In this document: piece by piece, positions 16,957-25,657 of the stretch | Layout: each line of letters begins with the position of its first letter | Position numbering within the stretch: position 1 is the first letter of the stretch | Origin: Nocardia wallacei | GTDB taxonomy: Bacteria; Actinomycetota; Actinomycetes; Mycobacteriales; Mycobacteriaceae | Direction: 5' to 3' | Length of the DNA: 64,000 nt | Assembly (NCBI RefSeq): GCF_014466955.1 | Contig: NZ_AP023396.1 | Coordinates: 2,108,001 to 2,172,000 of the forward strand | Program-made: the position numbers and the translations under genes | Notes under the pieces: model-generated | Told to the model about the DNA's origin: nothing | The model's database searches: none | What the model saw: only the letters and a program-made list of their open reading frames with translations

Positions 16957-17928
16957 ATGCCCGCTCTGATTGCGCCCGGAACCTCCGCGCTGTCGTGTCC
17001 CCCGGCGGCGCCGTCCCATGCCTGGATGCCGTCGAGCCCATGCGGGCCCCGCTGCGTGGATGTTCCCGCCGCGGTCGGGACGGTGCGGGTGGCGGTGCGG
17101 GTGGCAGGCTTGATCGTCCTGCTGGCCGGTTTCCCGGTGATCAATCTGGCCACGCCGCGCGGTCGGCGCACCGGGTTGCACAAGCGCTATGCCCGCACGG
17201 TATTGCGGTGCTGCGGAATAGATTTACGGGTCGTCGATCAGCGCGGTGGGGAGCCGGAGGGGCGGCGCGCGGCCGGCGGCGGGCCACGGGTAGCCGATGA
17301 GGGGCTGCTCGTGGTCGCCGGTCATATCGGGTGGACCGATGTGCTGGCGCTGGCGGCGGTGCAGCCGATGGGCTTCGTGGCGCGGGCCGACCTCATCGAA
17401 TGGCCCGTGCTGGGCAAGCTCGCTCGCCTGATGCGGGTGATTCCGATCGAGCGGGAACGCCTGCGGCAGTTGCCCGAGGTGATCGCGGCGATATCGCGGC
17501 GGCTGGCGGCGGGGGAGCGGGTCGGCATGTTCCCCGAGGGCACCACCTGGTGCGGCCGGGCGCACGGCCGCCTGCGGCCCGCACTGTTCCAGGCGGCGCT
17601 GGACTCCGGCGCGCCCGTGCAGCCGATCCGGGTGCGGTACCTCGACCGCGACGGTGAACTGTCGACGGTGCCGGGTTTCGTCGGACTGGACACCTTCATC
17701 GATTCCGCCCGCCGCGTACTGCGGTCCAAGGGCGTCGTCGCCGAGATCGTCCTGCTGCCCCTCGAGCGGCCCGGCGCCGACCGTCACGAGCTGGCCCGGC
17801 GTTGCGAGCGCGCGATCCGGGGCCGCGAAACCCTCGACATCGACGCCCATGCGACCGCGGTCGGCACCGGCCCCACCCGCGACATCGTGCCGGACGAACC
17901 GGCCGAAACCCTCGCTCCCGCACGGTAA
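16957..17928 (+). CDS. PlsC-like lysophospholipid acyltransferase (OlsA/Rv3026c-like)
   Basis: A 323-residue 1-acyl-glycerol-3-phosphate acyltransferase family member. One N-terminal membrane segment lies at ~46-66; the catalytic HX4D is HIGWTD near residue 123, and the acceptor motif FPEGTT lies near residue 192. It follows the OlsB-like gene after only five bases and would perform the second, O-acylation step. The N-terminal ~40 residues are Pro/Cys-rich and unusual for the family, so an internal start (for example GTG near 17080) is possible. A glycerophospholipid role is an alternative. Confidence 0.82.
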   Translation: MPALIAPGTSALSCPPAAPSHAWMPSSPCGPRCVDVPAAVGTVRVAVRVAGLIVLLAGFPVINLATPRGRRTGLHKRYARTVLRCCGIDLRVVDQRGGEPEGRRAAGGGPRVADEGLLVVAGHIGWTDVLALAAVQPMGFVARADLIEWPVLGKLARLMRVIPIERERLRQLPEVIAAISRRLAAGERVGMFPEGTTWCGRAHGRLRPALFQAALDSGAPVQPIRVRYLDRDGELSTVPGFVGLDTFIDSARRVLRSKGVVAEIVLLPLERPGADRHELARRCERAIRGRETLDIDAHATAVGTGPTRDIVPDEPAETLAPAR

Positions 17929-17937
17929 CTCGGCACC

Positions 17938-17971
17938 GAGCCGGTGAGGATCACCCTCCGGATACCGGCTC
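17938..17971. terminator. Probable hairpin terminator after the acyltransferase pair
   Basis: GAGCCGGT at 17938-17945 pairs with ACCGGCTC at 17964-17971; a smaller GAGG/CCTC stem nests inside. It lies just after the PlsC-like stop, between convergent genes. Confidence 0.45.
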
Positions 17972-18037
17972 ATTGTGACCACCGGCCGCCGAGTCGGCGC
18001 CGGAATTCGTTGCCGGTGCGGCCGGGTTCGGGCTCGC

Positions 18038-18913
18038 CTAGTGCGGTGGGTTCGTGTTGCCCAGGGGGAGTCTGGAGTCGATAGGCATGTCCCGCCAGGT
18101 TTCACGGAGCCACGCATGGGCCGGGTCGTCGCAGCTGCGCCAGGCGCGTTCGGGGCCCGACATGATGTTCAGGTAGTACATGTGGTGGCCGGGGGCGGCG
18201 ATGGACGGGCCGTGGTAGCCGTGTGGGACCAGCACCACGTCGCCGCCGCGGACCTCCTCCAGGACATCGATGGGGCGCTCCGCCGTGCCGTATACACGGT
18301 GGTAGCCGAAACCGGGCGAATCGCCCGCGCCGGAAGCGAATTCGAAGTAGTAGATCTCCTCCAGCGGTGTCTCGCGGTCGGAGTACTCGTCGTGTTTGTG
18401 CGCGGGATACGACGACCAGTTGCCGCCCGGTGTGAGCACCTCGCAGGCCAGGATGGCGTCGGCCTCGAACGTGTCGGCCATCGCGAAATTGTGCACCTGG
18501 CGGCTGGCGCTGCCCGCGCCGCGCAACTCCACCGCGACACCCGCGGCAGGGGCATATCGGAACGGCAGCGACCGCCGGGCCACCGCGCCACCGAGGGCGA
18601 CCCGGCCGGTGCCGGTGACGGTGTACGCGCTGTCCCGGCCGACATACGCGAAATCGGTGGGGCCGTCGAAAATACTGCTCCGGCCGGACAATTCGTGCGA
18701 CTCGCCGCCGCAGGACACCCGGAACGACCCGGCGAGCGGCACCACCACGATCTCCTCCGCGCCGCTGTGCGCCCGAAGAGGTTGCCGCGCGGTCACATCC
18801 GCGACGTGCAGGCTGCAATGGTTCCATCCGGCGGACTCCCGGGTGACCGACACGGTGTACGGCGCGGCGGCGCTGCCCGCCGGAATGTAGAACCTGCTGT
18901 GCATCGTGCTCAC
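18038..18913 (-). CDS. iolB: 5-deoxy-glucuronate isomerase (myo-inositol catabolism)
   Basis: A 291-residue KduI/IolB-family cupin from the GTG at 18913 (288 from the ATG at 18904). Metal-binding motifs are visible: HKHDE in SYPAHKHDEYSD, EEIYYFEF, and HGYHG near the C-terminus. IolB isomerises 5-deoxy-glucuronate to 5-deoxy-2-ketogluconate in inositol breakdown. No other iol genes are in the window; it stands as an orphan directly behind a 46-codon truncated ORF with a GTGA overlap, suggesting a larger cluster was deleted. Confidence 0.9.
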   Translation of the reverse strand: MSTMHSRFYIPAGSAAAPYTVSVTRESAGWNHCSLHVADVTARQPLRAHSGAEEIVVVPLAGSFRVSCGGESHELSGRSSIFDGPTDFAYVGRDSAYTVTGTGRVALGGAVARRSLPFRYAPAAGVAVELRGAGSASRQVHNFAMADTFEADAILACEVLTPGGNWSSYPAHKHDEYSDRETPLEEIYYFEFASGAGDSPGFGYHRVYGTAERPIDVLEEVRGGDVVLVPHGYHGPSIAAPGHHMYYLNIMSGPERAWRSCDDPAHAWLRETWRDMPIDSRLPLGNTNPPH

Positions 18914-19050
18914 CGCACCAGCGGACGGCGGCGGCGCGCGGCGAACCCGCGAGCGACGGCATCCGGATCGGCCGCTCGCAGGTGGGTCAGCTCGGCGGGG
19001 GTACGCACGAGGAGCGCGGGAGGTCTTGTCCGATCGAGGGTTTCGGTCAC
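18910..19050 (-). pseudogene. Truncated N-terminus of a Cgl0159-type (beta/alpha)8 aldolase-like gene
   Basis: A 46-codon ORF, GTG at 19050, TGA at 18912-18910, overlapping the iolB GTG. Its product contains AELTHLRAADPDAVARGF then ARRRRPLV, which resembles the first ~45 residues of the DhnA-like aldolase family often encoded next to iolB in actinobacterial inositol clusters; the catalytic body is missing. The match is from memory. An alternative is a genuine tiny leader peptide coupled to iolB translation. Confidence 0.5.
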
Positions 19051-19113
19051 TGCGGGGCCTTCCGGTCGGTGCCGGCGGAGCGGCATTCGTGGTGCGATCG
19101 AGGCTGGGCCCGA

Positions 19114-20400
19114 TCAGCCGAGTGCGAAGTAGCGCAGCCACAGGTAGGGGGCGGCGATGGCGATGGTGATCCCCGTGACGATGGCGCCCTTGCGGGTGAA
19201 CTCCCAGAACGAGATCGGGGTGTCGGCGCGTTTGGCGATACCGAGCATCACCACGTTCGCGCTGGCGCCGACGGCGGTGAGGTTCCCGCCGAAGTCCGCG
19301 CCCGCGGCCAGCGCCCACCACAGCGAGTGACCGTGTCCTTCCATGCCACCGGCCAGCTCGGCCACCAGCGGGCTCATCGTGGCGACATAGGGAATGTTGT
19401 CGATGACTCCGGACAGCACCGCGGACACGACGAGGATGAGCATGGTCGCCACCAGCGCGTTGCCGCCGGTGGCATCGACCGCGTGCCGCGAAAGATTCTC
19501 GATGACACCGGTTTTCACCAGCGCGCCGATCATGACGAACAGTCCGGCGAAGAACAGCAGCGTGTCCCACTCGACGGCGGACAGGAACTCCTGTTGCGGC
19601 ACTCCGGAAATCAGCACGAGAACCCCGGCGCCGAGCAGCGCGACCACCGACGGGTCGATGTGGAACAGCGAGTGCCCGATGAATCCGGCGAACACCGCGG
19701 CCAGCACGAGCGCGCATTTGATCAGCAGCCCACGGTCACGAATGGCTTCGCGTTCGTTCAGCGTCATGATATCCGCGGCGCGGTCGGGATCGACGGTGAA
19801 GCTGCCGCGGAACAGCCACGGCAACACCAGCGTGAACACCACCAACTCCACCAGCACGAGCGGCGTCATGTGGACGAGGAAGTCGTTGAACGTCAACCCC
19901 GCGCGACTACCGATGATGATGTTGGGCGGGTCGCCGATGAGAGTGGCGGCGCCGCCGATATTGGAGGCGAGGACCTCGGCGATCAGGAACGGCGAGGGGT
20001 TGATCTCGAGTCGATCGCATACCAGCAGCGTCACCGGTGCGATGAGCAGCACGGTGGTCACATTGTCGAGGAACGCCGACGCCACCGCCGTGATGAGGGT
20101 CAGCAGGATCATGACCCGCAGCGGAGAACCCTTGGCGCGCTTGGCCGCCCAGATGGCGGTGAACTCGAAAACACCGGTCTGCCGCAGGATACCGACGATG
20201 ATCATCATCCCGAGCAGCAGGAATATGACGTCCCAGTCGATACCGGTCTCGTGGGAGAAGAAACTGTCGGCCGAGTCGACGACCCCGAACGCCAGCACGA
20301 TCGCCGCGCCGCCGAGCGCGGCGGTCGTCTTGTGGATTCGCTCGGTGGCGATCAGCGCGTAGGCGACGACGAAAACGGCGATCGCCAGGACGACACTCAC
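19114..20400 (-). CDS. ArsB/NhaD-family (SLC13-like) membrane permease
   Basis: A 428-residue integral membrane protein with about eleven hydrophobic segments and the IT-superfamily arrangement of two halves. [14 protein letters not shown] and [15 protein letters not shown] are the paired hairpin motifs, and [23 protein letters not shown] sequence is diagnostic of ArsB/NhaD permeases. Substrate (Na+/H+, arsenite or a dicarboxylate) cannot be told; no arsenic genes are nearby. It is downstream of a CBS-domain gene by 25 bases, and that protein probably regulates it. Confidence 0.88.
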   Translation of the reverse strand: MSVVLAIAVFVVAYALIATERIHKTTAALGGAAIVLAFGVVDSADSFFSHETGIDWDVIFLLLGMMIIVGILRQTGVFEFTAIWAAKRAKGSPLRVMILLTLITAVASAFLDNVTTVLLIAPVTLLVCDRLEINPSPFLIAEVLASNIGGAATLIGDPPNIIIGSRAGLTFNDFLVHMTPLVLVELVVFTLVLPWLFRGSFTVDPDRAADIMTLNEREAIRDRGLLIKCALVLAAVFAGFIGHSLFHIDPSVVALLGAGVLVLISGVPQQEFLSAVEWDTLLFFAGLFVMIGALVKTGVIENLSRHAVDATGGNALVATMLILVVSAVLSGVIDNIPYVATMSPLVAELAGGMEGHGHSLWWALAAGADFGGNLTAVGASANVVMLGIAKRADTPISFWEFTRKGAIVTGITIAIAAPYLWLRYFALG

Positions 20401-20425
20401 CGCGCGTCCCGCCCGCCGGGTGCGG

Positions 20426-20872
20426 TCAGTGGTTGTGCAGCGTCGCCGCCAACAGGCGCGAGGCGGTGACGACCCCGATCAGTTCGGCGTCCTTCATGAC
20501 CGCGACCAGTGGGCTGCGGTACTGCGACATGGTGGCCGCGACCTCGATGATGGTGTCGTCGGCTGCGGCCGCGGGCACCTTGATCAACCGTTCGGGAATG
20601 ACGTCGCGGACCTTCTTGCCCCGAAGCTTCGTCACCATCCGGTCGCAGGTCGATTCGTCGATCACCCCGGCCAGCGATGGATCGTCCTGCACATACCGCG
20701 GTACGAGGAACCGCACGACCTGCGAGGCCGGTAGCACCGCCTCCGGCCGCCCGTCGGCCGTGGTGACCAGGATGCCGGGCAGCCGGTGCTCGGCCAGCAG
20801 CCGGGCGGCGTCCAGCGCGTCGGTGTCCATGGTGACCACCGGATATTCCTCGGCCATCTGCGATGCGTGCAC
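20426..20872 (-). CDS. CBS-domain pair protein
   Basis: A 148-residue protein made of two CBS domains (residues ~8-62 and ~90-145; [26 protein letters not shown] and [22 protein letters not shown]). CBS pairs bind adenine nucleotides and gate transporters or enzymes. It precedes the permease gene on the same strand, so a regulatory subunit role is likely, by inference. Confidence 0.88.
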   Translation of the reverse strand: MHASQMAEEYPVVTMDTDALDAARLLAEHRLPGILVTTADGRPEAVLPASQVVRFLVPRYVQDDPSLAGVIDESTCDRMVTKLRGKKVRDVIPERLIKVPAAAADDTIIEVAATMSQYRSPLVAVMKDAELIGVVTASRLLAATLHNH

Positions 20873-21121
20873 ACCCGCAGGATACGACAGCGCCGGTGAT
20901 GATCGCCCGAACGAAAACCGTCAAGATCATTTCGGTGATCACCATCGGCCGCTCCCAGCGTCGGACCCGCGTTGCCCGAGGTCTCGGGCAACGTTCGCCG
21001 ACCAGACTTCCCGGCACACCGCCAGTAAAGATGCCGTAAAGGTGGTGCTCACGGCAACCCGACGCTCCGGTGCGGCCGGCAACGACGACTGCAGCCGGGT
21101 GCGTCGGGCGTGCGCGGGCAG

Positions 21122-21127
21122 TAGGTT
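21122..21127 (+). promoter_or_regulatory. -10 element of a leaderless promoter
   Basis: TAGGTT, seven bases before the GTG at 21135, with no ribosome binding site. Confidence 0.45.
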
Positions 21128-21134
21128 CGCGGGA

Positions 21135-21629
21135 GTGAGACTCGATATGGACGAATTCCGACGATTCGCCGACCTCACGAAGTCTGGTGGGCCATACGCC
21201 GGCACGGCGCCGTCCGATGTCGTGTACGCGCTCGCGGCGCTGGCGGGCGGAAACGACATCGAGGCGAGTCACGTCTGGTACACATCCGAGGGCCGGGAGA
21301 CCACCTGGGTCGGGCTGTGGCTGGTTCCGGCCGGGCTGATCTACGTGACGGCCGCCTACAACGAGCCGAATTGGACGGGAACCCGCGAGAGCAACGCCGG
21401 GCGGCGGCGCCCGTCCATCTTCCTCAGCTGGTATCGCCGGACAGCCGACATCAAAGCGATCGGTATCAACTCCATCGACGGCGGTAGCGACCCTGCCGGA
21501 AAGCAACTCGTGCTACACGGTGAAGCAGTACTCGAACTCGAAGGGAAACCGCGGCAGCTCACGGTGAAGTTCGGCGACGCCGGTTCGGGCGCCTCCGAAC
21601 TCCTCACCAAGCTCCGCGACCGCCTGTAG
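21135..21629 (+). CDS. Hypothetical protein
   Basis: A 164-residue protein that I do not recognise. It has no signal peptide or membrane segment and looks like a mixed alpha/beta soluble protein with several Trp residues (HVWYTS, TTWVGLWLVPAG, FLSWYRR). The start is set by a -10 hexamer seven bases before the GTG; an internal ATG at 21147 is an alternative. The open frame upstream to 20433 is antisense to the CBS gene. It converges with the phosphatase-family gene. Confidence 0.65.
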   Translation: MRLDMDEFRRFADLTKSGGPYAGTAPSDVVYALAALAGGNDIEASHVWYTSEGRETTWVGLWLVPAGLIYVTAAYNEPNWTGTRESNAGRRRPSIFLSWYRRTADIKAIGINSIDGGSDPAGKQLVLHGEAVLELEGKPRQLTVKFGDAGSGASELLTKLRDRL

Positions 21630-21661
21630 TTCGAGGCTTTCAGGTCTGACGTGCGGCGGTG

Positions 21662-22489
21662 TCATCCGTCCTTGCCGATGTCGACATCGACGACGACGCC
21701 GTAATGGTCACTGGGGTGAACGCCGTCGACGGGGCGATCGAAAGCCAATGCCGCGGAACGAATCTCGCAGCGGGCGTGTGGATGCGCGTGCCACGAACCG
21801 GTGAACACGTAGTCGAGTCGGCGGCGATGACCGGGCTGGCGCACGATCCGATCGAACAGGTCCGCGGCATTGGCGTTGTCGGCGCTCCAGGTGTGCCCCG
21901 GTCCCGCCCCGGCGACCTCCCAGGCGTCGTGGTAGTGCACGCTGCGTCCCGAAAGTGATTGGCGGCCGGTGAGATAACGGATACTGGCGGCCTCGGGCCC
22001 GGCATTGAAATCGCCCGCGATGATCGTCGGCAGCTCGGTGCGGTGCCGGGCATCGAGATCGCCGAGCGCCACGGCCTGCCGCTCACGCACGGCCTCGGCA
22101 TCCAGTCGCCACGCCGCGGTGGCGGAGATGAACAGCACCTCGCCCTCGCCCGGCAGCGAGACCTTGGCCGCCAGCGTGCACCAGGGCACATCCGCCGCAC
22201 CGGCCAGGCGCAGGTCGAGGACCTCCACGACCCGGTGCGGCAGGCGCGAGGCGATCGCGTTGCCGCCGTAGCGATCCGCGTACGGCGGGGTGTAGGCCAT
22301 CGCCTCGGACTGATGGGTGCCGTGCAGCCCGGTGCCCTCCAGCAACTCGGCGAGATGACCGGCGTCGACGACTTCCTGCAACGCGACGACATCGGGGGCG
22401 AGACGGCGCAACTGCTGATTCAGCAGGCCGAGCCGCCGGGGATCGCCCTCCCGGTTCTGGACGTTGATCGTGAGAATTCGAAGGTGCAC
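21662..22489 (-). CDS. Endonuclease/exonuclease/phosphatase family protein
   Basis: A 275-residue EEP-fold metal-dependent phosphoesterase. LRILTINVQN, VVALQEVVDAG, IIAGDFNAGP, RRLDYVFTG and HPSDHYGVVVDV are the classic catalytic blocks (Asn, Glu, Asp/Asn, Asp, His). Members act on nucleic acids, phosphoinositides or sphingomyelin; the target is not evident. There is no signal peptide. The GTG at 22489 has AGGAG five bases upstream and is preferred over the longer frame. Confidence 0.85.
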   Translation of the reverse strand: MHLRILTINVQNREGDPRRLGLLNQQLRRLAPDVVALQEVVDAGHLAELLEGTGLHGTHQSEAMAYTPPYADRYGGNAIASRLPHRVVEVLDLRLAGAADVPWCTLAAKVSLPGEGEVLFISATAAWRLDAEAVRERQAVALGDLDARHRTELPTIIAGDFNAGPEAASIRYLTGRQSLSGRSVHYHDAWEVAGAGPGHTWSADNANAADLFDRIVRQPGHRRRLDYVFTGSWHAHPHARCEIRSAALAFDRPVDGVHPSDHYGVVVDVDIGKDG

Positions 22490-22520
22490 GGGGCTCCTTT
22501 TCTGGTGAGCGGGCGCGCTG

Positions 22521-22997
22521 CTAGACGACGTACTGCCCGGCGCGGTAGCTGCCACCGTGCTGGCGGGTGATGACGTTGAGCCGGTTGAAGGCGTTGATAT
22601 TGGCGATCAGCGCCACCAGAGCTCCGAGCTGTTCCTCGTCGTAGTGTTCGGCGGCGTTCGCCCACACTTCGTCGCTCACCCCGACGGTGGAGTCGGCGAG
22701 GCGCGTGCCCGCCTCGGCCAGCGCCAAGGCCGCGCGCTCGGCGGCGGTGAACACCGTGGCCTCCCGCCAGACCGCGACCAGGTGCAGACGCACCTCGGTC
22801 TCCCCGGCGTGCGCGGCCTCCTTGGTGTGGATGTCCACGCACGCCCCACAGCCGTTGATCTGGCTGGCACGCAACCGCACCAGCTCCTGCGTGGACCGCG
22901 GCAGCGCCGACTCTCCGAGCGCCGCACCCGCCGAGACGAGGTACTTCAACGACTTGGCCGTAACAGGGTTGTCGAACAAATTCATGCGAGCTTCCAT
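22521..22997 (-). CDS. AhpD-like carboxymuconolactone decarboxylase family protein (CxxC present)
   Basis: A 158-residue alkylhydroperoxidase-like protein. INGCGACVDIHTKEA holds the redox CxxC and the following His of the AhpD core, so a peroxidase or disulfide reductase activity is plausible. It lies 31 bases upstream of the EEP gene in the same direction and is divergent from the MarR-MFS operon. GGAG seven bases before the ATG at 22997 supports this start; the longer frame to 23147 is not convincing. Confidence 0.88.
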   Translation of the reverse strand: MEARMNLFDNPVTAKSLKYLVSAGAALGESALPRSTQELVRLRASQINGCGACVDIHTKEAAHAGETEVRLHLVAVWREATVFTAAERAALALAEAGTRLADSTVGVSDEVWANAAEHYDEEQLGALVALIANINAFNRLNVITRQHGGSYRAGQYVV

Positions 22998-23227
22998 GAC
23001 AGGCTCCCGGTGGTTGCGAATGCTTACACCCTTCCGACGGGGCAGCCCCGCCGAATGTGAGGTGATGCGGCGCAACCCCGCGGCAGAACCTGGCGTGACC
23101 GAACTTCCACCGCATCTGCGGCGTCCTGCCCGTTCGACTCGACGCAAGGCGCTGGTTTGCTGTACTGAATTACTAAGCGTTCACATGTCTATTCTCGGCA
23201 TAATACGTGTTGACGAACTAAAGTAGT

Positions 23228-23245
23228 AAGCATTAGCTTGTAAAT
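23228..23245 (+). promoter_or_regulatory. -10 element and overlapping inverted repeat at the marR start
   Basis: TAGCTT at 23234-23239 is six bases before the ATG at 23246. The same bases form the inverted repeat AAGC-ATTA-GCTT (23228-23239), with further near-symmetry outside, so a MarR dimer bound here would block the promoter. TACTAAGC upstream (23171-23178) resembles one arm. Confidence 0.4.
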
Positions 23246-23752
23246 ATGAGTGCTGACAATGTGCGGGAAGACGATCTGCGATTGGCGGAGTCGGTGCGCT
23301 GGGCGGTGTCGCGGCTGTCGTCACGACTGCGCGCGGAGCAGCCGGGCAGCGGACGGCCGTTGACTCGGATGGCGGCCTCGGTACTGGCGAATCTCGCGCA
23401 CAGCGGCCCGTTGACGGCATCGAAGCTCGCCGCGATCGAGGGGCTGCAGGTGCAATCGCTGACCCGCGTCCTCAACGAACTCGATGACCACGGCCGAATT
23501 CGCCGTTCCCGCAGCGACATCGACGCCAGACAGCAGGACATCGTGATCACCGAGGCGGGACGCGCGGCGTTGCGCGAGCATGTGCGCGACGGCAACGCCT
23601 GGCTGGCCGCCGCGCTGCGGCACACCCTCAGCGACGCCGAGCGCGGGGTGCTGGCCATCGCCGCCGGACTACTGCGCGAACTCGCCGATGCCGATAACAC
23701 CGGCGACCCCGCGGTCTCACCGCGTGACGACGGTGCGGCACCCGCGCTGTGA
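23246..23752 (+). CDS. MarR-family transcriptional regulator
   Basis: A 168-residue MarR protein with the helix-turn-helix at ~55-85 (LTASKLAAIEGLQVQSLTRVLNELDDHG) and wing RIRRSRSDIDARQQDIVITEAG. It overlaps the following MFS gene as GTGA and is divergent from the AhpD-like gene, so it probably represses the efflux gene and itself. The promoter appears leaderless with an operator over the -10. Confidence 0.9.
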   Translation: MSADNVREDDLRLAESVRWAVSRLSSRLRAEQPGSGRPLTRMAASVLANLAHSGPLTASKLAAIEGLQVQSLTRVLNELDDHGRIRRSRSDIDARQQDIVITEAGRAALREHVRDGNAWLAAALRHTLSDAERGVLAIAAGLLRELADADNTGDPAVSPRDDGAAPAL

Positions 23753-24966
23753 CCAGCCATCGCGCACCGGCCGCACAGCCGAAACCGCTGGCGGAGCGCA
23801 GAATTCGTCTACTTCTGGTGCTGGCCGGACTCAGCGGCGCGGCGCCACTGGCCACCGACATGTACGTGCCCGGCCTGCCGGACCTGGCCGTCTCGCTGGG
23901 CACCGACACGTCGGGCGCGCAGCTGTCGCTGACCGGTTTCCTCGCCGGGATCATCCTCGGCCAACTGCTTCTCGGACCACTCAGCGACGCCATCGGGCGG
24001 CGTCCCGTCCTGCTGGCGGGCACCGCCGGTTTCGCCGTCTGCTCCGTGGTGTGCGCGCTGGCGCCGGGCATCGCGGTCTTCGACGTGGCGCGGTTCGGGC
24101 AGGGGGTGGGCGGCGCGGCCGGTATCGTCGTCGCCCGCGCCGTGGTCGCCGACCTGTTCGACGACCACGATATCGCTGCCGTGTACTCCCGCCTCGGCGC
24201 GATCACTGCCGCCGCACCGGTTCTCGCGCCCCTGGTCGGCGGAGCCCTGTTGCTCGCCCTGTCCTGGCGCGGCGTCTTCGGTGTACTCGCCGCCTTCGGT
24301 CTGCTCCTGGCCGTCGGTGTCCGGCGATGGATCCCGGAATCACATCCGCCGCGGGCCCGGCTGTCCGGTGGCGTCACCGGGGGACTACGCGCGATCGCCG
24401 CCCTGATCACCCGCCGTGCCGTCCTGGCGCCCGTGCTGGCGTTGTCGTTCGGTGGCGCAGCGGTTTTCGCCTACATCGCCGGGACTACTTTCGTCTTCCA
24501 GGACTTCTATCATCTCGGCCCGGCCGCGGCGAGCCTCGTCTATGGCGTCAACGCGATCGGCAACATGCTCGGCAGTCTCGCCTACGGGCGACTGGTGAAA
24601 CGCCGATCGCCGGAAACGCTGCTCATCGCCGGTGCCGCCGTCGCCGCGACCGGATCCGCGCTGCTGGTCCTCGTCGCCGTCACCACCGGGAGCCCGATGG
24701 CCGTGACCTGGGGTTGTCTGTTCGTCGCACTGACCGCGTTCGGCGTCTTCTTTCCCGCCGTGGTCACCATCGCCCAGCAACGCGGCCGCACCGCTCCGGG
24801 CGCCACCTCGGCGCTCCTCGGCGGCGGGCAATTTCTCCTCGGCGCCGCTAGCTCTCCCTTGGTGGGCCTGTTCGGTACCCACGGCCCAGCACCCCTGGCC
24901 ACAGTCATGACCGCCGTCCTCGCCCTGGCCACCTTCGCCGCCATCCTCACCGCGCGAATTTCGTAG
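23749..24966 (+). CDS. MFS drug efflux transporter, Bcr/CflA family
   Basis: A 405-residue 12-TM major facilitator. The N-terminal half has the Bcr/CflA pattern (APLATDMYVPGLPDLA in TM1 and LLGPLSDAIGRRPVLL, the motif A loop between TM2 and TM3). These pumps export drugs such as bicyclomycin or small sulfur compounds; the substrate here is unknown. Translationally coupled to marR by GTGA. A strong hairpin follows. Confidence 0.9.
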   Translation: MTSHRAPAAQPKPLAERRIRLLLVLAGLSGAAPLATDMYVPGLPDLAVSLGTDTSGAQLSLTGFLAGIILGQLLLGPLSDAIGRRPVLLAGTAGFAVCSVVCALAPGIAVFDVARFGQGVGGAAGIVVARAVVADLFDDHDIAAVYSRLGAITAAAPVLAPLVGGALLLALSWRGVFGVLAAFGLLLAVGVRRWIPESHPPRARLSGGVTGGLRAIAALITRRAVLAPVLALSFGGAAVFAYIAGTTFVFQDFYHLGPAAASLVYGVNAIGNMLGSLAYGRLVKRRSPETLLIAGAAVAATGSALLVLVAVTTGSPMAVTWGCLFVALTAFGVFFPAVVTIAQQRGRTAPGATSALLGGGQFLLGAASSPLVGLFGTHGPAPLATVMTAVLALATFAAILTARIS

Positions 24967-25058
24967 CGGGCAGGCGGGCGCCCCACGATGCAGGTGTCGG
25001 AATCGCCTGTGCGGCAAGCGTTTCGACTTCAACAAGAAGGTATCGATGAGAGCAGGAC

Positions 25059-25093
25059 GATGCGGGTCCGGGCGCTGCGCCCGGACCCGCATC
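25059..25093. terminator. Bidirectional hairpin terminator between the MFS and CMD genes
   Basis: A perfect 17-base inverted repeat (GATGCGGGTCCGGGCGC and its complement) with a single central base, between convergent genes. Confidence 0.8.
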
Positions 25094-25107
25094 AAAGATG
25101 TGGCGGG

Positions 25108-25620
25108 TCAGGCCGAGACGGGGGTCCATTGTTCGGCCGGGGTCCGGCCGGGCAGCGGCTGTCCGATCAGTGCCAGCGGGACGAAGAAGTTCACCTGCCC
25201 GATGGCGAGGGCGAGGGTGGCGAGGGCCTTGTCGTCGTAGTGCTCGGCGGCGAGGGCGTAGAGCTCCTCGGGGACCCGCTCACCGTGTGCTGCCGGTTGC
25301 AGAACCGCTTCCACCAGGGCGAGCGCGGCGCGTTCGGCGTCGGTGAAGTAGGGGGCGTCGCGCCAGGTCGCGACCGCGGCGATCCGCTCCTCGGTTTCTC
25401 CGGCACTGCGCAGGTTCCCGGCGTGCAGGATCGCCAGGTAGGTGCTGCCGACGAGCTGGCCGGCCCGCAGTTGGACGAGGCCGATGGTGGTCCGGGGAAT
25501 CGTCCCGTTGCCGGTGGCTTTGAACAGCGCGGCGCCGATCTCGCCGAGTTCGGGGACGAGTTGCTGCGGGTTGGGCAGCCGGGAGCCGTCGCGCCGCGGG
25601 GTGGTGATGTTGGCGTGCAT
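25108..25620 (-). CDS. Carboxymuconolactone decarboxylase-fold protein lacking the redox cysteines
   Basis: A 170-residue CMD/AhpD-fold protein. Where the paralogue at 22.5 kb has CGACVDIHTKEA, this one reads GSTYLAILHAGN: both Cys are gone and the downstream His is kept. The other family blocks (TDAERAALALVEAV, LALAIGQVNFFVPL) are intact. A peroxidase role is therefore doubtful. It is the last gene of a minus-strand operon (hydrolase, DoxX-like, CMD) divergent from an ECF41-type sigma gene, a class of sigma factors whose neighbours are typically CMD proteins. Confidence 0.85.
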   Translation of the reverse strand: MHANITTPRRDGSRLPNPQQLVPELGEIGAALFKATGNGTIPRTTIGLVQLRAGQLVGSTYLAILHAGNLRSAGETEERIAAVATWRDAPYFTDAERAALALVEAVLQPAAHGERVPEELYALAAEHYDDKALATLALAIGQVNFFVPLALIGQPLPGRTPAEQWTPVSA

Positions 25621-25657
25621 GGTGGTGCTTCCTTATCTGTTGTGGTGAACTGGCAGG

